Origin: Azophilus sp965214305
Lineage (GTDB): Bacteria > Pseudomonadota > Gammaproteobacteria > Pseudomonadales > Azotimanducaceae
Direction: 5' to 3'
Assembly: GCA_965214305.1 (NCBI GenBank)
Contig: OZ243949.1
Coordinates: forward strand, 2,108,001 to 2,172,000
Length of the DNA stretch: 64,000 nucleotides
Part shown: in pieces, positions 16,566 to 25,106 of the stretch
Layout of the letters: every line of letters starts with the position of its first letter
How positions within the stretch are numbered: position 1 is the first letter of the stretch
Made by a program: the position numbers and the translations under genes
The notes under the pieces: model-generated
The model's database searches: none
What the model was told of the DNA's origin: nothing
Seen by the model: only the letters and a program-made list of their open reading frames with translations

Positions 16566-17399
16566 CTATTCGGGCGGCAGGTATGCAGCCCAGGGGAAGC
16601 CGTCATCGGCCACCGCGACAAAATCCGGGTTTAGGAATTCCGGTTTGTTGTAGGTGACGGGTTGGCCATCCAAGCGGCGAAGCGTCCCGCCCGCCGCTTG
16701 GAGCACGGCTTGGGCGGCTGCAATATCCCACTCGGAGGTTGGCCCCAGCCGCGGGTAGAGGTCGGCACCGCCCTCGGCCAATATGCAAAGCTTTAATGAA
16801 CTGCCCACGGCCTTGCGCTCGATATCGGCAAACTTGGCGGAAAGTTTCCGCAAATAGCGCTCCAGCCGGTCGTTGCCGTGGCTGCGGCTCGCCACCACCA
16901 TCAGCGAACGATGCGCAGCCATAGGGCGAGCCGCAATGCGCCGCACTTTGCCAGCCTCGTAACACTCGGCCCGGTGCGCGGCGACGCGCCCAACATAAAC
17001 ACGGCCAAGGGTTGGTACGCCAACAAAACCAAGCACGGGTTGCCCGCCCTCGATCAAGGCGATATTCACCGTGAACTGCCCGTTGCGGTTGATAAACTCT
17101 CGCGTGCCATCTAGCGGGTCAACCAACCAATAGCGCCGCCAATGTCGGCGTTCGCTGTAGGGCGGCGGCATCGATTCCTCGGACAACAGCGGGATTTCCG
17201 GTGTCAATTCCGCAAGGGCCGCCGCAATCAGCTTGTGGGCGGCGAGGTCCGCTTGCGTGAGGGGCGACGTATCCGACTTCCGCCGCACCTCGAAATCCGA
17301 CTCGTAAATCTTCAGAATCGCCAGCCCCGCGCGCCGCGTCACCCCCACCAATGCGGCGATCATTGGTTCCGACAGCGGATCGGGTGCGGTTTCCTGCAT
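16566..17399 (-). CDS. cysQ: 3'(2'),5'-bisphosphate nucleotidase CysQ
   Basis: The protein has about 277 residues and belongs to the inositol monophosphatase superfamily. It contains the metal-binding PLLSEES, the signature WLVDPLDGTREFINRNGQFTVNIAL and the C-terminal SEWDIAAAQAVLQAAGG with its metal ligand Asp. It removes the 3' phosphate from PAP, the by-product of sulfate activation. The start is uncertain: TTG at 17429, ATG at 17399 and ATG at 17363 are possible, and the last aligns best with E. coli CysQ. It is divergent from pckA. Confidence 0.88.
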   Translation of the reverse strand: MQETAPDPLSEPMIAALVGVTRRAGLAILKIYESDFEVRRKSDTSPLTQADLAAHKLIAAALAELTPEIPLLSEESMPPPYSERRHWRRYWLVDPLDGTREFINRNGQFTVNIALIEGGQPVLGFVGVPTLGRVYVGRVAAHRAECYEAGKVRRIAARPMAAHRSLMVVASRSHGNDRLERYLRKLSAKFADIERKAVGSSLKLCILAEGGADLYPRLGPTSEWDIAAAQAVLQAAGGTLRRLDGQPVTYNKPEFLNPDFVAVADDGFPWAAYLPPE

Positions 17400-17638
17400 T
17401 GCATCGGTGTGGGCGGCGAGCGGAGGCAAGACTATAGCAGGCGGCGGCGGCGTGATTGGGTAGTTCGCAGTTTGAATTGCTTGGGGTTTGGGTGCGGCCC
17501 CAACCGTGGCGTCCCGCGGCCGAAAAATTCAAACTGATACACTGCCTGTGATTGATTGGCATTGACGCGCCCCGTCGGCTTTGGAACCATGCGGATTGCG
17601 ATAAGTAAGACACGAACTCCGGGGGACTGCATCCATTT

Positions 17639-19204
17639 ATGGCCGCGCAAATTGATAGTACTTCTCGTGCAATGGTCGAAACCGAACTTTGCGCCGCGCA
17701 ACTCGCGGAACTGACGGTGGTTCGCGGCGAAGGCCGCTTAGCAAGCAACGGTGCCATCGTTGTCGAAACCGGCAGGCGCACAGGCCGTTCTCCCGCGGAT
17801 CGGTTCATCGTCGAGGAACCCTCCACGTCCGAGGCAATCGATTGGGGCGCCGTCAACCAACCCGTTGCGCCGTCCGTATTCGATGCCTTGTGGGGGCGGG
17901 CCCGCCTGCATCTGGAAAACAGTGGCTGCTTCGTGTCCCACCTGCACGTCGGCGCCGATCCGGAACACTACCTGCCTGTTGAAGTCACCACCGAATACGC
18001 TTGGCATGCGCTCTTCGGCCGAGCACTCTTTATCGCACCGCAGCACTACAACCCGCACAACAAGGAGGTTTGGCAAGTTGTCAGCGCGCCGGAGTTCGTC
18101 TGCCAACCCGAACGCGACGGCACGGCGAGCGATGCCACGGTCATGATTCATTTCGCGGCGCGCAAGGTGCTGCTGGCCGGGATGCGCTATGCGGGCGAAA
18201 TGAAGAAATCGATGTTCAGCGTGCTGAATTTCCTGCTGCCGGAAAAAGACGTGCTGCCCATGCACTGCTCGGCGAACAAGGGCGAAAACGGCGATGTTTC
18301 CCTGTTTTTCGGATTGTCGGGCACGGGTAAAACCACGCTGTCCGCAGACCCGCAGCGGTATTTGATCGGTGACGACGAGCATGGTTGGGGCAAGGGCACG
18401 GTGTTCAACTTTGAGGGGGGCTGCTACGCCAAGTGCATCAATTTGAGCCGCGCGAACGAACCGGTCATCTTCGACGCCATCGGTTTCGGGGCGATCGTCG
18501 AAAATGTCGTCATCGACCCCGACACCCGCCACCTCGATTACGCCGACGCCTCCCTAACCGAGAACACCCGCGCCTGCTACCCCCGCTCCAACATCGAACA
18601 ATGTGTTCCCGAAAACCGCGCCGGCGAACCCAATAACGTGATCTTCCTAACCTGTGATGTCAGCGGCGTGTTGCCGCCGGTATCGATATTGGGCAAGGAG
18701 GCCGCCGCCTACCACTTTCTATCGGGCTACACGGCCGCTGTGGGGTCCACGGTGGTGGGCGCCACGGAACCCTATCAGGCAACATTTTCCACCTGTTTCG
18801 GCGCCGCCTTTTTTCCAAGGCCGGCCGCCGTCTACGCCGACCTGCTGATCCGGCGCATCGAGGGTTTCGGGTCCAAGGTTTACCTGGTTAATACCGGCTG
18901 GACGGGCGGTGGCTACGGCTTGGGCAAGCGCTTCAAGATTCCGGTTACACGGGCAATCATCCACGCCATTCAAACCGGCGGCCTGGAGAATATTGCCATC
19001 AGCCGGCTGGTCGGGCTCAACCTGGACATTCCCGAATCGGTACCCGGTGTTGACACCGCTCTGCTAAACCCGAGGAATACCTGGGCTGACAAGGAAGCCT
19101 ACGACGAGGCGGCCAAGCGCCTCGTTGCCAAGTTCATCGAGAATTTCAACAAATTCGATGTGGACCCCGCCATCGCCGCTGCCGGGCCATCCCTCGATTT
19201 CTGA
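17639..19204 (+). CDS. pckA: Phosphoenolpyruvate carboxykinase (ATP)
   Basis: The 521-residue protein contains the kinase signature LFFGLSGTGKTTLSADPQR, the metal-binding HCSANKG and the GDDEHGW motif of ATP-dependent PEP carboxykinases. Near the N-terminus VVETGRRTGRSPADRFIV is the conserved substrate region. It converts oxaloacetate to PEP, the first step of gluconeogenesis, which fits a cell that feeds propionyl-CoA into succinate. The ATG at 17639 gives the common MAAQID-type start. gshA begins 8 bp downstream and may be co-transcribed. Confidence 0.95.
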   Translation: MAAQIDSTSRAMVETELCAAQLAELTVVRGEGRLASNGAIVVETGRRTGRSPADRFIVEEPSTSEAIDWGAVNQPVAPSVFDALWGRARLHLENSGCFVSHLHVGADPEHYLPVEVTTEYAWHALFGRALFIAPQHYNPHNKEVWQVVSAPEFVCQPERDGTASDATVMIHFAARKVLLAGMRYAGEMKKSMFSVLNFLLPEKDVLPMHCSANKGENGDVSLFFGLSGTGKTTLSADPQRYLIGDDEHGWGKGTVFNFEGGCYAKCINLSRANEPVIFDAIGFGAIVENVVIDPDTRHLDYADASLTENTRACYPRSNIEQCVPENRAGEPNNVIFLTCDVSGVLPPVSILGKEAAAYHFLSGYTAAVGSTVVGATEPYQATFSTCFGAAFFPRPAAVYADLLIRRIEGFGSKVYLVNTGWTGGGYGLGKRFKIPVTRAIIHAIQTGGLENIAISRLVGLNLDIPESVPGVDTALLNPRNTWADKEAYDEAAKRLVAKFIENFNKFDVDPAIAAAGPSLDF

Positions 19205-19211
19205 CAAGGCG

Positions 19212-20780
19212 ATGGCCGGGTATCCGAGTAGGCCTTCGATTCGGGCGGCGACACTCGATGCCTTGCGGCGGGGTTGCGCGGAGTTGACGGGCATTCGCCG
19301 GGGGATCGAGAAAGAAAGCCTGCGCGTCGCCCCCGACGGTAGCCTGTCCCGGCACAGCCACCCGCGGGAGATGGGTTCCACCCTGACGCATCCCCATATC
19401 ACCACAGACTTCTCCGAAGCGCAGCTTGAGCTCATCACCGAGATTCACGATACGCCCGAAACCTGCATCGGCCAGCTTAACGACATCCACCGCTTCGTCT
19501 ATTCCTGCCTTGAGGATGAACTGCTCTGGGTTGCCTCCATGCCCTGCCTGGTCGGCGGCGATGAGGATATTCCGGTTGGTCGCTACGGAACCTCCAATAT
19601 CGGCATGGCCAAGACGGTCTATCGGCGCGGCCTGGGCTGCCGCTACGGTCGCCGGATGCAGACGATTTCCGGCATCCACTACAACTTTTCCCTGCCCGAT
19701 GCCTTCTGGGAGCGATACGCCGCCCTGCTCGGCCGCGAGGCGAATCAATACTTCATCACCGAGTGCTATTTCGGGCTCATTCGCAACTTTCGCCGTCACG
19801 GTTGGCTGCTCACCTGGCTGTTCGGCGCCTCCCCGGCTATCTGCCGCAGCTTCGCCCAAGATGTGCCGCACGGCCTCGTCGGGTTCGACGAAGGCACCTT
19901 ATACCTGCCCCACGCCACCTCGCTGCGCATGGGGCGCCTGGGCTATCAGAGCGATGCGCAAAGCGGGCTGCATATTTCGTACAACAGCCTGGATTCCTAC
20001 GCCGCAACGATGCATCAGGCGCTGACGCGACCCTATCCCGCCTATGCGGCAATGGGTGTTCGGGTACAGGGCCATTACCGCCAACTCAACACCGCGTTAT
20101 TGCAGATTGAAAATGAATTCTACGGTGCCATCCGTCCCAAACGGCGCATTCAGCCCGGCGAACGGCCGTTGACGGCGCTACGGCGGAGGGGGGTGGAATA
20201 TGTGGAGGTACGATGCCTCGACCTCAATCCTTTCCTGCGCGTGGGTATCGACGAGCCGCAGATACGATTCATGGACACTTTCCTGCTTTGTTGCCTGCTG
20301 GCCGATAGCCCGAAGGACAGCCCGGAGGAATCGGCGGCGATTGCAGCAATGCAACTCGCCGTGGTGGAGCGCGGGCGCGAGCCGGGGCTGCGGCTTGGCG
20401 GTGAATTGCGGGAGCACCGAGCCGACGCCATCCTTGATGGCTGTGCCTTGATTGCCGAATTGCTCGATCAAGTACACAACACAGACCAATACACCGACGC
20501 CGTCGAACAACAGCGGGCGCGGACGCACAATGCCAGCCTGACACCCTCCGCGCGCCTGCTCGACGCCATGGCCAGCCAAAAAACGCCGTTCTTTCGTTTT
20601 GCGCTCAATCAATCCATCGCCCACAAGGGCTACTTTGACGAATATCCGCCGACCAGGCGCGAGCTGGCGCGGCAGCGCGCCTTGGCACGGCAATCCTTTG
20701 CCGACCAACAAGCCATAGAGGCGGCGGACGAGGTGGATTTCGAAACCTTCCTTGAGTCCTATCTGCAACCGCCGCAGTGA
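19212..20780 (+). CDS. gshA: Glutamate-cysteine ligase (E. coli type)
   Basis: From the ATG at 19212 the protein has about 522 residues, the usual length of proteobacterial GshA. Diagnostic segments are RRGIEKESLRVAPDG, HPHITTDFSEAQLELIT, YGTSNIGMAKTVYRRGL and HYNFSLP. It makes gamma-glutamylcysteine, the first step of glutathione synthesis. The longer frame from 19125 overlaps pckA and is not supported. No gshB is in the window. Confidence 0.93.
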   Translation: MAGYPSRPSIRAATLDALRRGCAELTGIRRGIEKESLRVAPDGSLSRHSHPREMGSTLTHPHITTDFSEAQLELITEIHDTPETCIGQLNDIHRFVYSCLEDELLWVASMPCLVGGDEDIPVGRYGTSNIGMAKTVYRRGLGCRYGRRMQTISGIHYNFSLPDAFWERYAALLGREANQYFITECYFGLIRNFRRHGWLLTWLFGASPAICRSFAQDVPHGLVGFDEGTLYLPHATSLRMGRLGYQSDAQSGLHISYNSLDSYAATMHQALTRPYPAYAAMGVRVQGHYRQLNTALLQIENEFYGAIRPKRRIQPGERPLTALRRRGVEYVEVRCLDLNPFLRVGIDEPQIRFMDTFLLCCLLADSPKDSPEESAAIAAMQLAVVERGREPGLRLGGELREHRADAILDGCALIAELLDQVHNTDQYTDAVEQQRARTHNASLTPSARLLDAMASQKTPFFRFALNQSIAHKGYFDEYPPTRRELARQRALARQSFADQQAIEAADEVDFETFLESYLQPPQ

Positions 20781-20806
20781 AACTTAGCTACTGAGGGAGA
20801 ACGCTC

Positions 20807-21799
20807 TTGAAAGCTGTTTTGTGCAAAGCCTTCGGTCCGCCGGAATCGTTGGCGCTCGAGGAGGTGCCCGAGCCGTCTTTGGGTGCCCGGGAGCTGTTGA
20901 TCGATATTCGCGCCGTGGCGCTCAATTTTCCCGACCTGCTGATGATCGAAGGCAAGTACCAAATGCGGCCACCGTTTCCGTTCTCGCCGGGCGGCGAGGT
21001 GGCCGGCACGGTCATCGAAACCGGTGCCGAGGTGACGGGTTTCGAGCCGGGCGACCGGGTGTTTGGCGGCACGGGCCACGGCGGCTTCGCCGAACGGATT
21101 GCGCTGGAGGGTAGCCGTGTTCACAAGATTCCCGAGTCCATGAGCTTTGTTGAGGCCTCCGGTATCAACACAACCTACGGCACCTCCTACTACGCGCTCA
21201 AACAGCGCGCCGTGCTGCAACCCGGAGAAAACCTGCTGGTTTTGGGGGCGGCTGGCGGGGTCGGCATCGCCGCCGTACAACTCGGCAAGGCCATGGGCGC
21301 ACGCGTTATCGCCGCCGCGAGTGCGCCGGAAAAACTCGCCGCCGCCGAGGCCTCGGGGGCTGATGCAACCATCGACTACAGCGACGGCGAGCTCAAGGAA
21401 AAGGTCAAGGCATTGACGGACGGCAAGGGGGCCGACGTGATTTACGATCCGGTGGGCGGCGCGCTGTTCGACCAATGCATGCGCTGCATCAACTGGTATG
21501 GGCGCGTCCTCGTCATCGGCTTCGCCGCCGGCGATATTCCCAAAGTGCCCATCAACCTTATTTTGCTGAAGAGTTGCCAGGTTGTGGGTGTCTTCTTCGG
21601 CGCCTGGTCGATGCGCTCGAGGGAGGGATACACCAGGAACTTTCAAGAGATTCTCGATTATTTTGCGGCGGGCAAGATCAAGCCGATTGTGGGCCGCACC
21701 TTTCCCCTTGAAGGCTATGTTGATGGGCTGCGGGAGCTCTCGGAGCGCCGGGCTATCGGCAAGGTGGTGTTGACGGTGGGTGGCGAAAAGACCCTATGA
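20807..21799 (+). CDS. NADPH:quinone oxidoreductase-like zinc-independent MDR protein
   Basis: The 330-residue protein belongs to the medium-chain dehydrogenase/reductase superfamily. The N-terminus MKAVLCKAFGPPESLALEEV, the VALNFPDLLMIEGKYQ segment and the nucleotide-binding loop LGAAGGVGIAAVQLGKAMGA are typical of the quinone oxidoreductase (QOR) branch. Catalytic zinc ligands of alcohol dehydrogenases are absent. A TTG start is used with GGGAG about eight bases upstream. Its stop overlaps the dsbB start (ATGA), so the two are translationally coupled. Confidence 0.88.
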   Translation: MKAVLCKAFGPPESLALEEVPEPSLGARELLIDIRAVALNFPDLLMIEGKYQMRPPFPFSPGGEVAGTVIETGAEVTGFEPGDRVFGGTGHGGFAERIALEGSRVHKIPESMSFVEASGINTTYGTSYYALKQRAVLQPGENLLVLGAAGGVGIAAVQLGKAMGARVIAAASAPEKLAAAEASGADATIDYSDGELKEKVKALTDGKGADVIYDPVGGALFDQCMRCINWYGRVLVIGFAAGDIPKVPINLILLKSCQVVGVFFGAWSMRSREGYTRNFQEILDYFAAGKIKPIVGRTFPLEGYVDGLRELSERRAIGKVVLTVGGEKTL

Positions 21800-22299
21800 A
21801 CGCGCCATTGATGCAGGCTCTGCTCGCCGCCAATGCCCGGGATTACGCGCTCGCGATTGTGGCGCTGTGCGGCGGCCTGGTGTTCGCGGCCCTGGTTTTG
21901 GAGCACGCGGTGGAGGGGATGGAGCCCTGCCCACTCTGCCTGATGCAGCGCTTATGGTTTCTGATTGCGGGATTGCTGGCCTATGTTGGCATCGCCCATA
22001 ACCCGCGATGGGGCATCTACCCGCTGCTGACCATCTTCGCCGCGCTCGCGGGCGCCGGTTTTGCCGTCCGGCAACTGTGGCTTAAGAGCCTGCCCGCCGA
22101 CCAAGTGCCCGTCTGCATGGATTTCGGCCGTTTGCTCGAATTCGGCGAGTTCTCCCAAATAATTGACGTCATGGTTTCCGGTACCGGCGATTGCGTGGCG
22201 GAACCGCCGTTTCTCGGCATTCCGGTACCGGTCTGGTCGCTGCTTGGCTTTGCCGGGGTTATTTTTCTGGCCGTCTTGCAGAGTCGGGCAAAGCGCTAG
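21796..22299 (+). CDS. dsbB: Disulfide bond formation protein DsbB
   Basis: The 167-residue inner-membrane protein has four hydrophobic helices. The first periplasmic loop has the redox pair CPLC in MEPCPLCLMQRLWF, and the second has two further cysteines (VPVCMDFG and TGDCVAEPP). It reoxidises DsbA and passes electrons to quinone. The neighbouring quinone oxidoreductase-like gene overlaps it by four bases. The TAG stop belongs to the CTAG boundary of a family A deletion derivative. Confidence 0.93.
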   Translation: MNAPLMQALLAANARDYALAIVALCGGLVFAALVLEHAVEGMEPCPLCLMQRLWFLIAGLLAYVGIAHNPRWGIYPLLTIFAALAGAGFAVRQLWLKSLPADQVPVCMDFGRLLEFGEFSQIIDVMVSGTGDCVAEPPFLGIPVPVWSLLGFAGVIFLAVLQSRAKR

Positions 22300-22351
22300 G
22301 AGCCTCTGCCTGCGGAAGTCGCGAAGCCGTTTGTCGGGGCCAGGCTCCTGG
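22296..22351. repeat. Family A repeat, 56 bp deletion derivative
   Basis: The left end CTAG-GAGCCTCTGCCTGCGGAA and the right end CAGGCTC-CTGG are present, with most of the interior lost. Its CTAG supplies the dsbB stop codon. Confidence 0.75.
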
Positions 22352-22400
22352 CACTCGGAAGGCGGGAGGGGGAATGACCCGCCGCGGGCTATCCGGAGGG

Positions 22401-23486
22401 TCAAGGATCGTAAAACCAGCGGTTACGAATAGCCTCGTGCAGGCCGCTGGCACGCAGTTGTAGCAGGGCGCTGTTGATCGGCTCCCGCCATCGGGAATCC
22501 TGGGGTAGCGCAAACCCGAGATGGTGAAAACCGAAAGCGGGTCCCGCTTGGATGAGGTCGGCATTCTGCTGTACGAGATACTGGATAGCCACCGCGTCGT
22601 GAACGATTAGGTCGATGGTGCCGGCGCGCATCGCCGCGACAGCCTCGGCCAGGCTGGGGAACTCCGCGGCGCGTACACCCTGTGACAACAAGAAGCTGGC
22701 GCTGACCGTGTTGGTCTTGGTGGCCACGCGGTAGCGGCGCAAGTCGTTCGGCGACTCGACCGGATGGGCCGCCGATGAACGCTCTGCGTCGGCGGCGAAT
22801 TGGCCGAAGATAACGCCGAAGGCGGAGACGCCGAGCACGATGACCAGGGCGGCGGCGACGCGCCCGAGCCACCGTTGCGGCGTAACATCGCCGTAGCCCA
22901 CCGTGGACATTGTCACCACGCAGAACCAAAGGGACTGGAAGATACCCGGAAAGTAACGATCACTGATGGCATCCCGCCCGCGCTCCGACCACCACATCAG
23001 ATGGGCAAAGAAACCCAGTAGGCCCATTAGTACCAGCAACATCTTCTCGCTGCGGGCACTGAATCTCGGCACGATGCCCTGATCGACAATGCTCGCCGCA
23101 AGCAGGCCGCCATCGGCAATGGGGTGGGTAAAATCCAAGGCGGCCTCGCGTTCGCCGATAACGCTAATGCAGCCGATCGCCACATCGGCCCGCCCGCTGC
23201 CCACCAGCGACAGCATCTCCGCGAACGGCTGTATCGAAATCTCATAGTCGATACCCGCTTGTTCCGCCAGCGCCCGCCACAGCTCAATCGAAAAGCCGCT
23301 TGGTTGACCGGCGGACTCGATCACGCAAGGTTCGAGAACGCTGGCAACCACCTGCAAGGGGGGGTCGTCCGCCGCCGAATAGGTCGCCACACAGCACAAA
23401 AAAACCAACAGAACCGAACGGGCGACGGGGCGGATGAACCTGGATTTGCGGCCGCGAATTCCGCGGGCAGGGGCTCCCGGTGTCAC
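22401..23486 (-). CDS. Glutamate-receptor-like ligand-gated potassium channel (GluR0 type)
   Basis: The 361-residue protein has the order signal peptide, S1, channel, S2. S1 (about 45-150) is half a periplasmic amino-acid binding domain (SGFSIELWRALAEQAGIDY; DVAIGCISVIGEREAALDF). The channel (about 155-250) has a first helix (LLVLMGLLGFFAHLMWW), a pore with the potassium filter TVGYGD and a second helix (VAAALVIVLGVSAFGVIF). S2 follows (YRVATKTNTVSASFLLSQG to AIRNRWFY). This matches prokaryotic ionotropic glutamate receptors. The GTG start overlaps the previous stop (GTGA). Codons 3-25 lie inside a family A repeat and encode an Arg-rich signal n-region. Confidence 0.87.
   Translation of the reverse strand: MTPGAPARGIRGRKSRFIRPVARSVLLVFLCCVATYSAADDPPLQVVASVLEPCVIESAGQPSGFSIELWRALAEQAGIDYEISIQPFAEMLSLVGSGRADVAIGCISVIGEREAALDFTHPIADGGLLAASIVDQGIVPRFSARSEKMLLVLMGLLGFFAHLMWWSERGRDAISDRYFPGIFQSLWFCVVTMSTVGYGDVTPQRWLGRVAAALVIVLGVSAFGVIFGQFAADAERSSAAHPVESPNDLRRYRVATKTNTVSASFLLSQGVRAAEFPSLAEAVAAMRAGTIDLIVHDAVAIQYLVQQNADLIQAGPAFGFHHLGFALPQDSRWREPINSALLQLRASGLHEAIRNRWFYDP
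23418..23480. repeat. Family A partial repeat, within the channel gene's 5' end
   Basis: The right half of a forward copy, from GGGCGACGGGGCGGATGA to GCAGGGGCTC-CCGG. It lies between the coiled-coil gene stop and the signal helix of the channel gene and is read through in frame. Confidence 0.75.
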
Positions 23487-24250
23487 AGCTTGTCCGGTAG
23501 CGAGGGCGCGGGGGGCTTGTCCGCCTCGTCCACGCTTTGCAAGATCGAGGCGACATCCGCATCCGCGTAAACCTCATCCTGCTTGTCCTTGGCATCGCCT
23601 AGCAATTCGGCGCGGCGATTGGCGGCGTTGGCGCTGCGTCGCGATTTTTCAGCCTGTTCCCGCATCACCTTGGAGGCCAATCCGGCCCCTTCGGCTTCGT
23701 TGCGAATTCCCGCCAAGCGTTCCTGATGTCGAGCGCGCTTCTTGGCCCGATCCTCCGCTCGCTTGGCGCGCTCCATTTCCGCCTGGGCTTTTTGCAGGCT
23801 CGATTCGAGCATCTTGATCGTTTGCGCCATCTCCGCCTGAATGGCCTCCACTTCATCAAGATCCTGTTTGGCAATTTCCGCCTCCTCGATTTCGGTGTGG
23901 GCCACCTGCAAGAGCTCGGCCGCCTCGGACTTCAGCTTATCGGCCGCCGCTTGCAGCTTGCCGGCCTTGTCCGGGCTGTTGCCGGCGGCCACCTCCAACG
24001 CGCGAATTTGGTCCATTTTCTTGTTGTAGGCGGTGCGCGCGGCCTCCGCCTCAGCAGCTTCGCGTTTGTGGGCGGCGCGATATTCCTCCACTTCCAGGCT
24101 GAACTTCTCGAATTTTTCCCGTTCGGCGGCGATTTCCGCCTTGGACATGCCTTCCGGGTCGATTTTGACCATGCCGGCGAGGATCGTATCGCCCGCCTGG
24201 GCCAGTTTGCCCTCGCCGTAATTCTTCCAAAACGCCAGTTTGCTCAACAT
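23483..24250 (-). CDS. Alanine/glutamate-rich coiled-coil protein of unknown function
   Basis: The 255-residue protein is almost entirely charged helix. Residues 50-225 are rich in Ala, Glu, Lys and Arg with heptad spacing, predicting a long coiled coil; the N-terminus (MLSKLAFWKNYGEGKLAQ) is more hydrophobic and could touch membrane. There is no signal peptide. In E. coli the DUF2491 gene yjfK lies next to the PspA/IM30-family gene yjfJ, and this protein occupies the equivalent place beside a DUF2491 gene, but I see no direct PspA signature. Its TGA overlaps the channel gene GTG. Confidence 0.7.
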   Translation of the reverse strand: MLSKLAFWKNYGEGKLAQAGDTILAGMVKIDPEGMSKAEIAAEREKFEKFSLEVEEYRAAHKREAAEAEAARTAYNKKMDQIRALEVAAGNSPDKAGKLQAAADKLKSEAAELLQVAHTEIEEAEIAKQDLDEVEAIQAEMAQTIKMLESSLQKAQAEMERAKRAEDRAKKRARHQERLAGIRNEAEGAGLASKVMREQAEKSRRSANAANRRAELLGDAKDKQDEVYADADVASILQSVDEADKPPAPSLPDKL

Positions 24251-24313
24251 AGTGGGTCTCCGATGGCTCGCATTGAGCCGCTTAGGGTTACAGGGTTATT
24301 CAGCGCCATCCCC

Positions 24314-25057
24314 TCAGAGGGTATCCGGGAACGACAGGTCGGCGAGCGACAGGGCCATCCCCACTCGAATGCGAACGCAAAAGCCCGCATCGTGCTTTTC
24401 AACCGAGGGCAGCAGGTATTCGTCGAGTTGGCCGCCGGTGCCCTCTACCGCCCGAGCGTAGAGCATTTCACCAAGATGCTGCACCGTCGCGCAATCTTCG
24501 CCGTGAGCATCCGTATGAATTTGCTCTTGGAAGGCCAGGGGCGTAATACGCTTGTCGCTGTCCGTATCCCAAAGGCGACGATAGGTAAGGTCGTCCGGCG
24601 TGTGGAACAGCGGCATGCCGATGATGCCCGCGGATTCGCCGATCCAGAAATCCGCGGCATTGATCTCGTCCCCATCGTCGGGAACCTCCGCCAAACCGGC
24701 ATGGTGCAATGGGATCTCAGTTTGGTTGACGAAGAGATAGAGTTCTTCCGGCGCGTTCTCCCCCATGACGAACAGCAGCAGGCTCTCGCCTCCGGTCGCA
24801 CGGTCGCGCACATAAATGCGAAACGTCTTGAGGCCCGCCCATGCGATTTCGCTGTAGCCCGCCACCAGCGACTCATCGCCCGGATAGCCGACACCGAATG
24901 CCTCGCCCGCCAACAGGAAAGGGGCCTCGGAAAACAGGATGCGGGAGCCGACACGAAGATTGAACGGCAAGCCAGCGGCAACGCGAACCCGGCGCCGCCG
25001 GTCGCCCTTGAACCGCTCCCTGAGTGCCTTGGTCTTTAGGCCGATGTAGGTTTTCAT
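24314..25057 (-). CDS. DUF2491 (YjfK-like) family protein
   Basis: The 247-residue cytosolic protein has the DUF2491-like pattern IGMPLFHTPDDLTYRRLWD, then HLGEMLYARAV, then DEYLLPSVEK and the terminal GMALSLADL. YjfK in E. coli is a DUF2491 member of unknown biochemical function in a PspA-like operon. The N-terminus is basic (KTKALRERFKGDRRRRVRV). It lies 63 bp upstream of the coiled-coil gene and downstream of the receptor-like gene on the same strand, so the four probably form one operon. Confidence 0.68.
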   Translation of the reverse strand: MKTYIGLKTKALRERFKGDRRRRVRVAAGLPFNLRVGSRILFSEAPFLLAGEAFGVGYPGDESLVAGYSEIAWAGLKTFRIYVRDRATGGESLLLFVMGENAPEELYLFVNQTEIPLHHAGLAEVPDDGDEINAADFWIGESAGIIGMPLFHTPDDLTYRRLWDTDSDKRITPLAFQEQIHTDAHGEDCATVQHLGEMLYARAVEGTGGQLDEYLLPSVEKHDAGFCVRIRVGMALSLADLSFPDTL

Positions 25058-25062
25058 GGGGG

Positions 25063-25106
25063 GGAGCGGATTTGCAGCCGCGAATTCCGCAGGCAGAGGC
25101 TCCTAG
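25063..25106. repeat. Family A right-end fragment
   Basis: GAGCGGATTTGCAGCCGCG through GCAGAGGCTC-CTAG matches the right arm of forward copies. Read on the minus strand its CTAG holds the stop codon of the receptor-like gene. Confidence 0.8.
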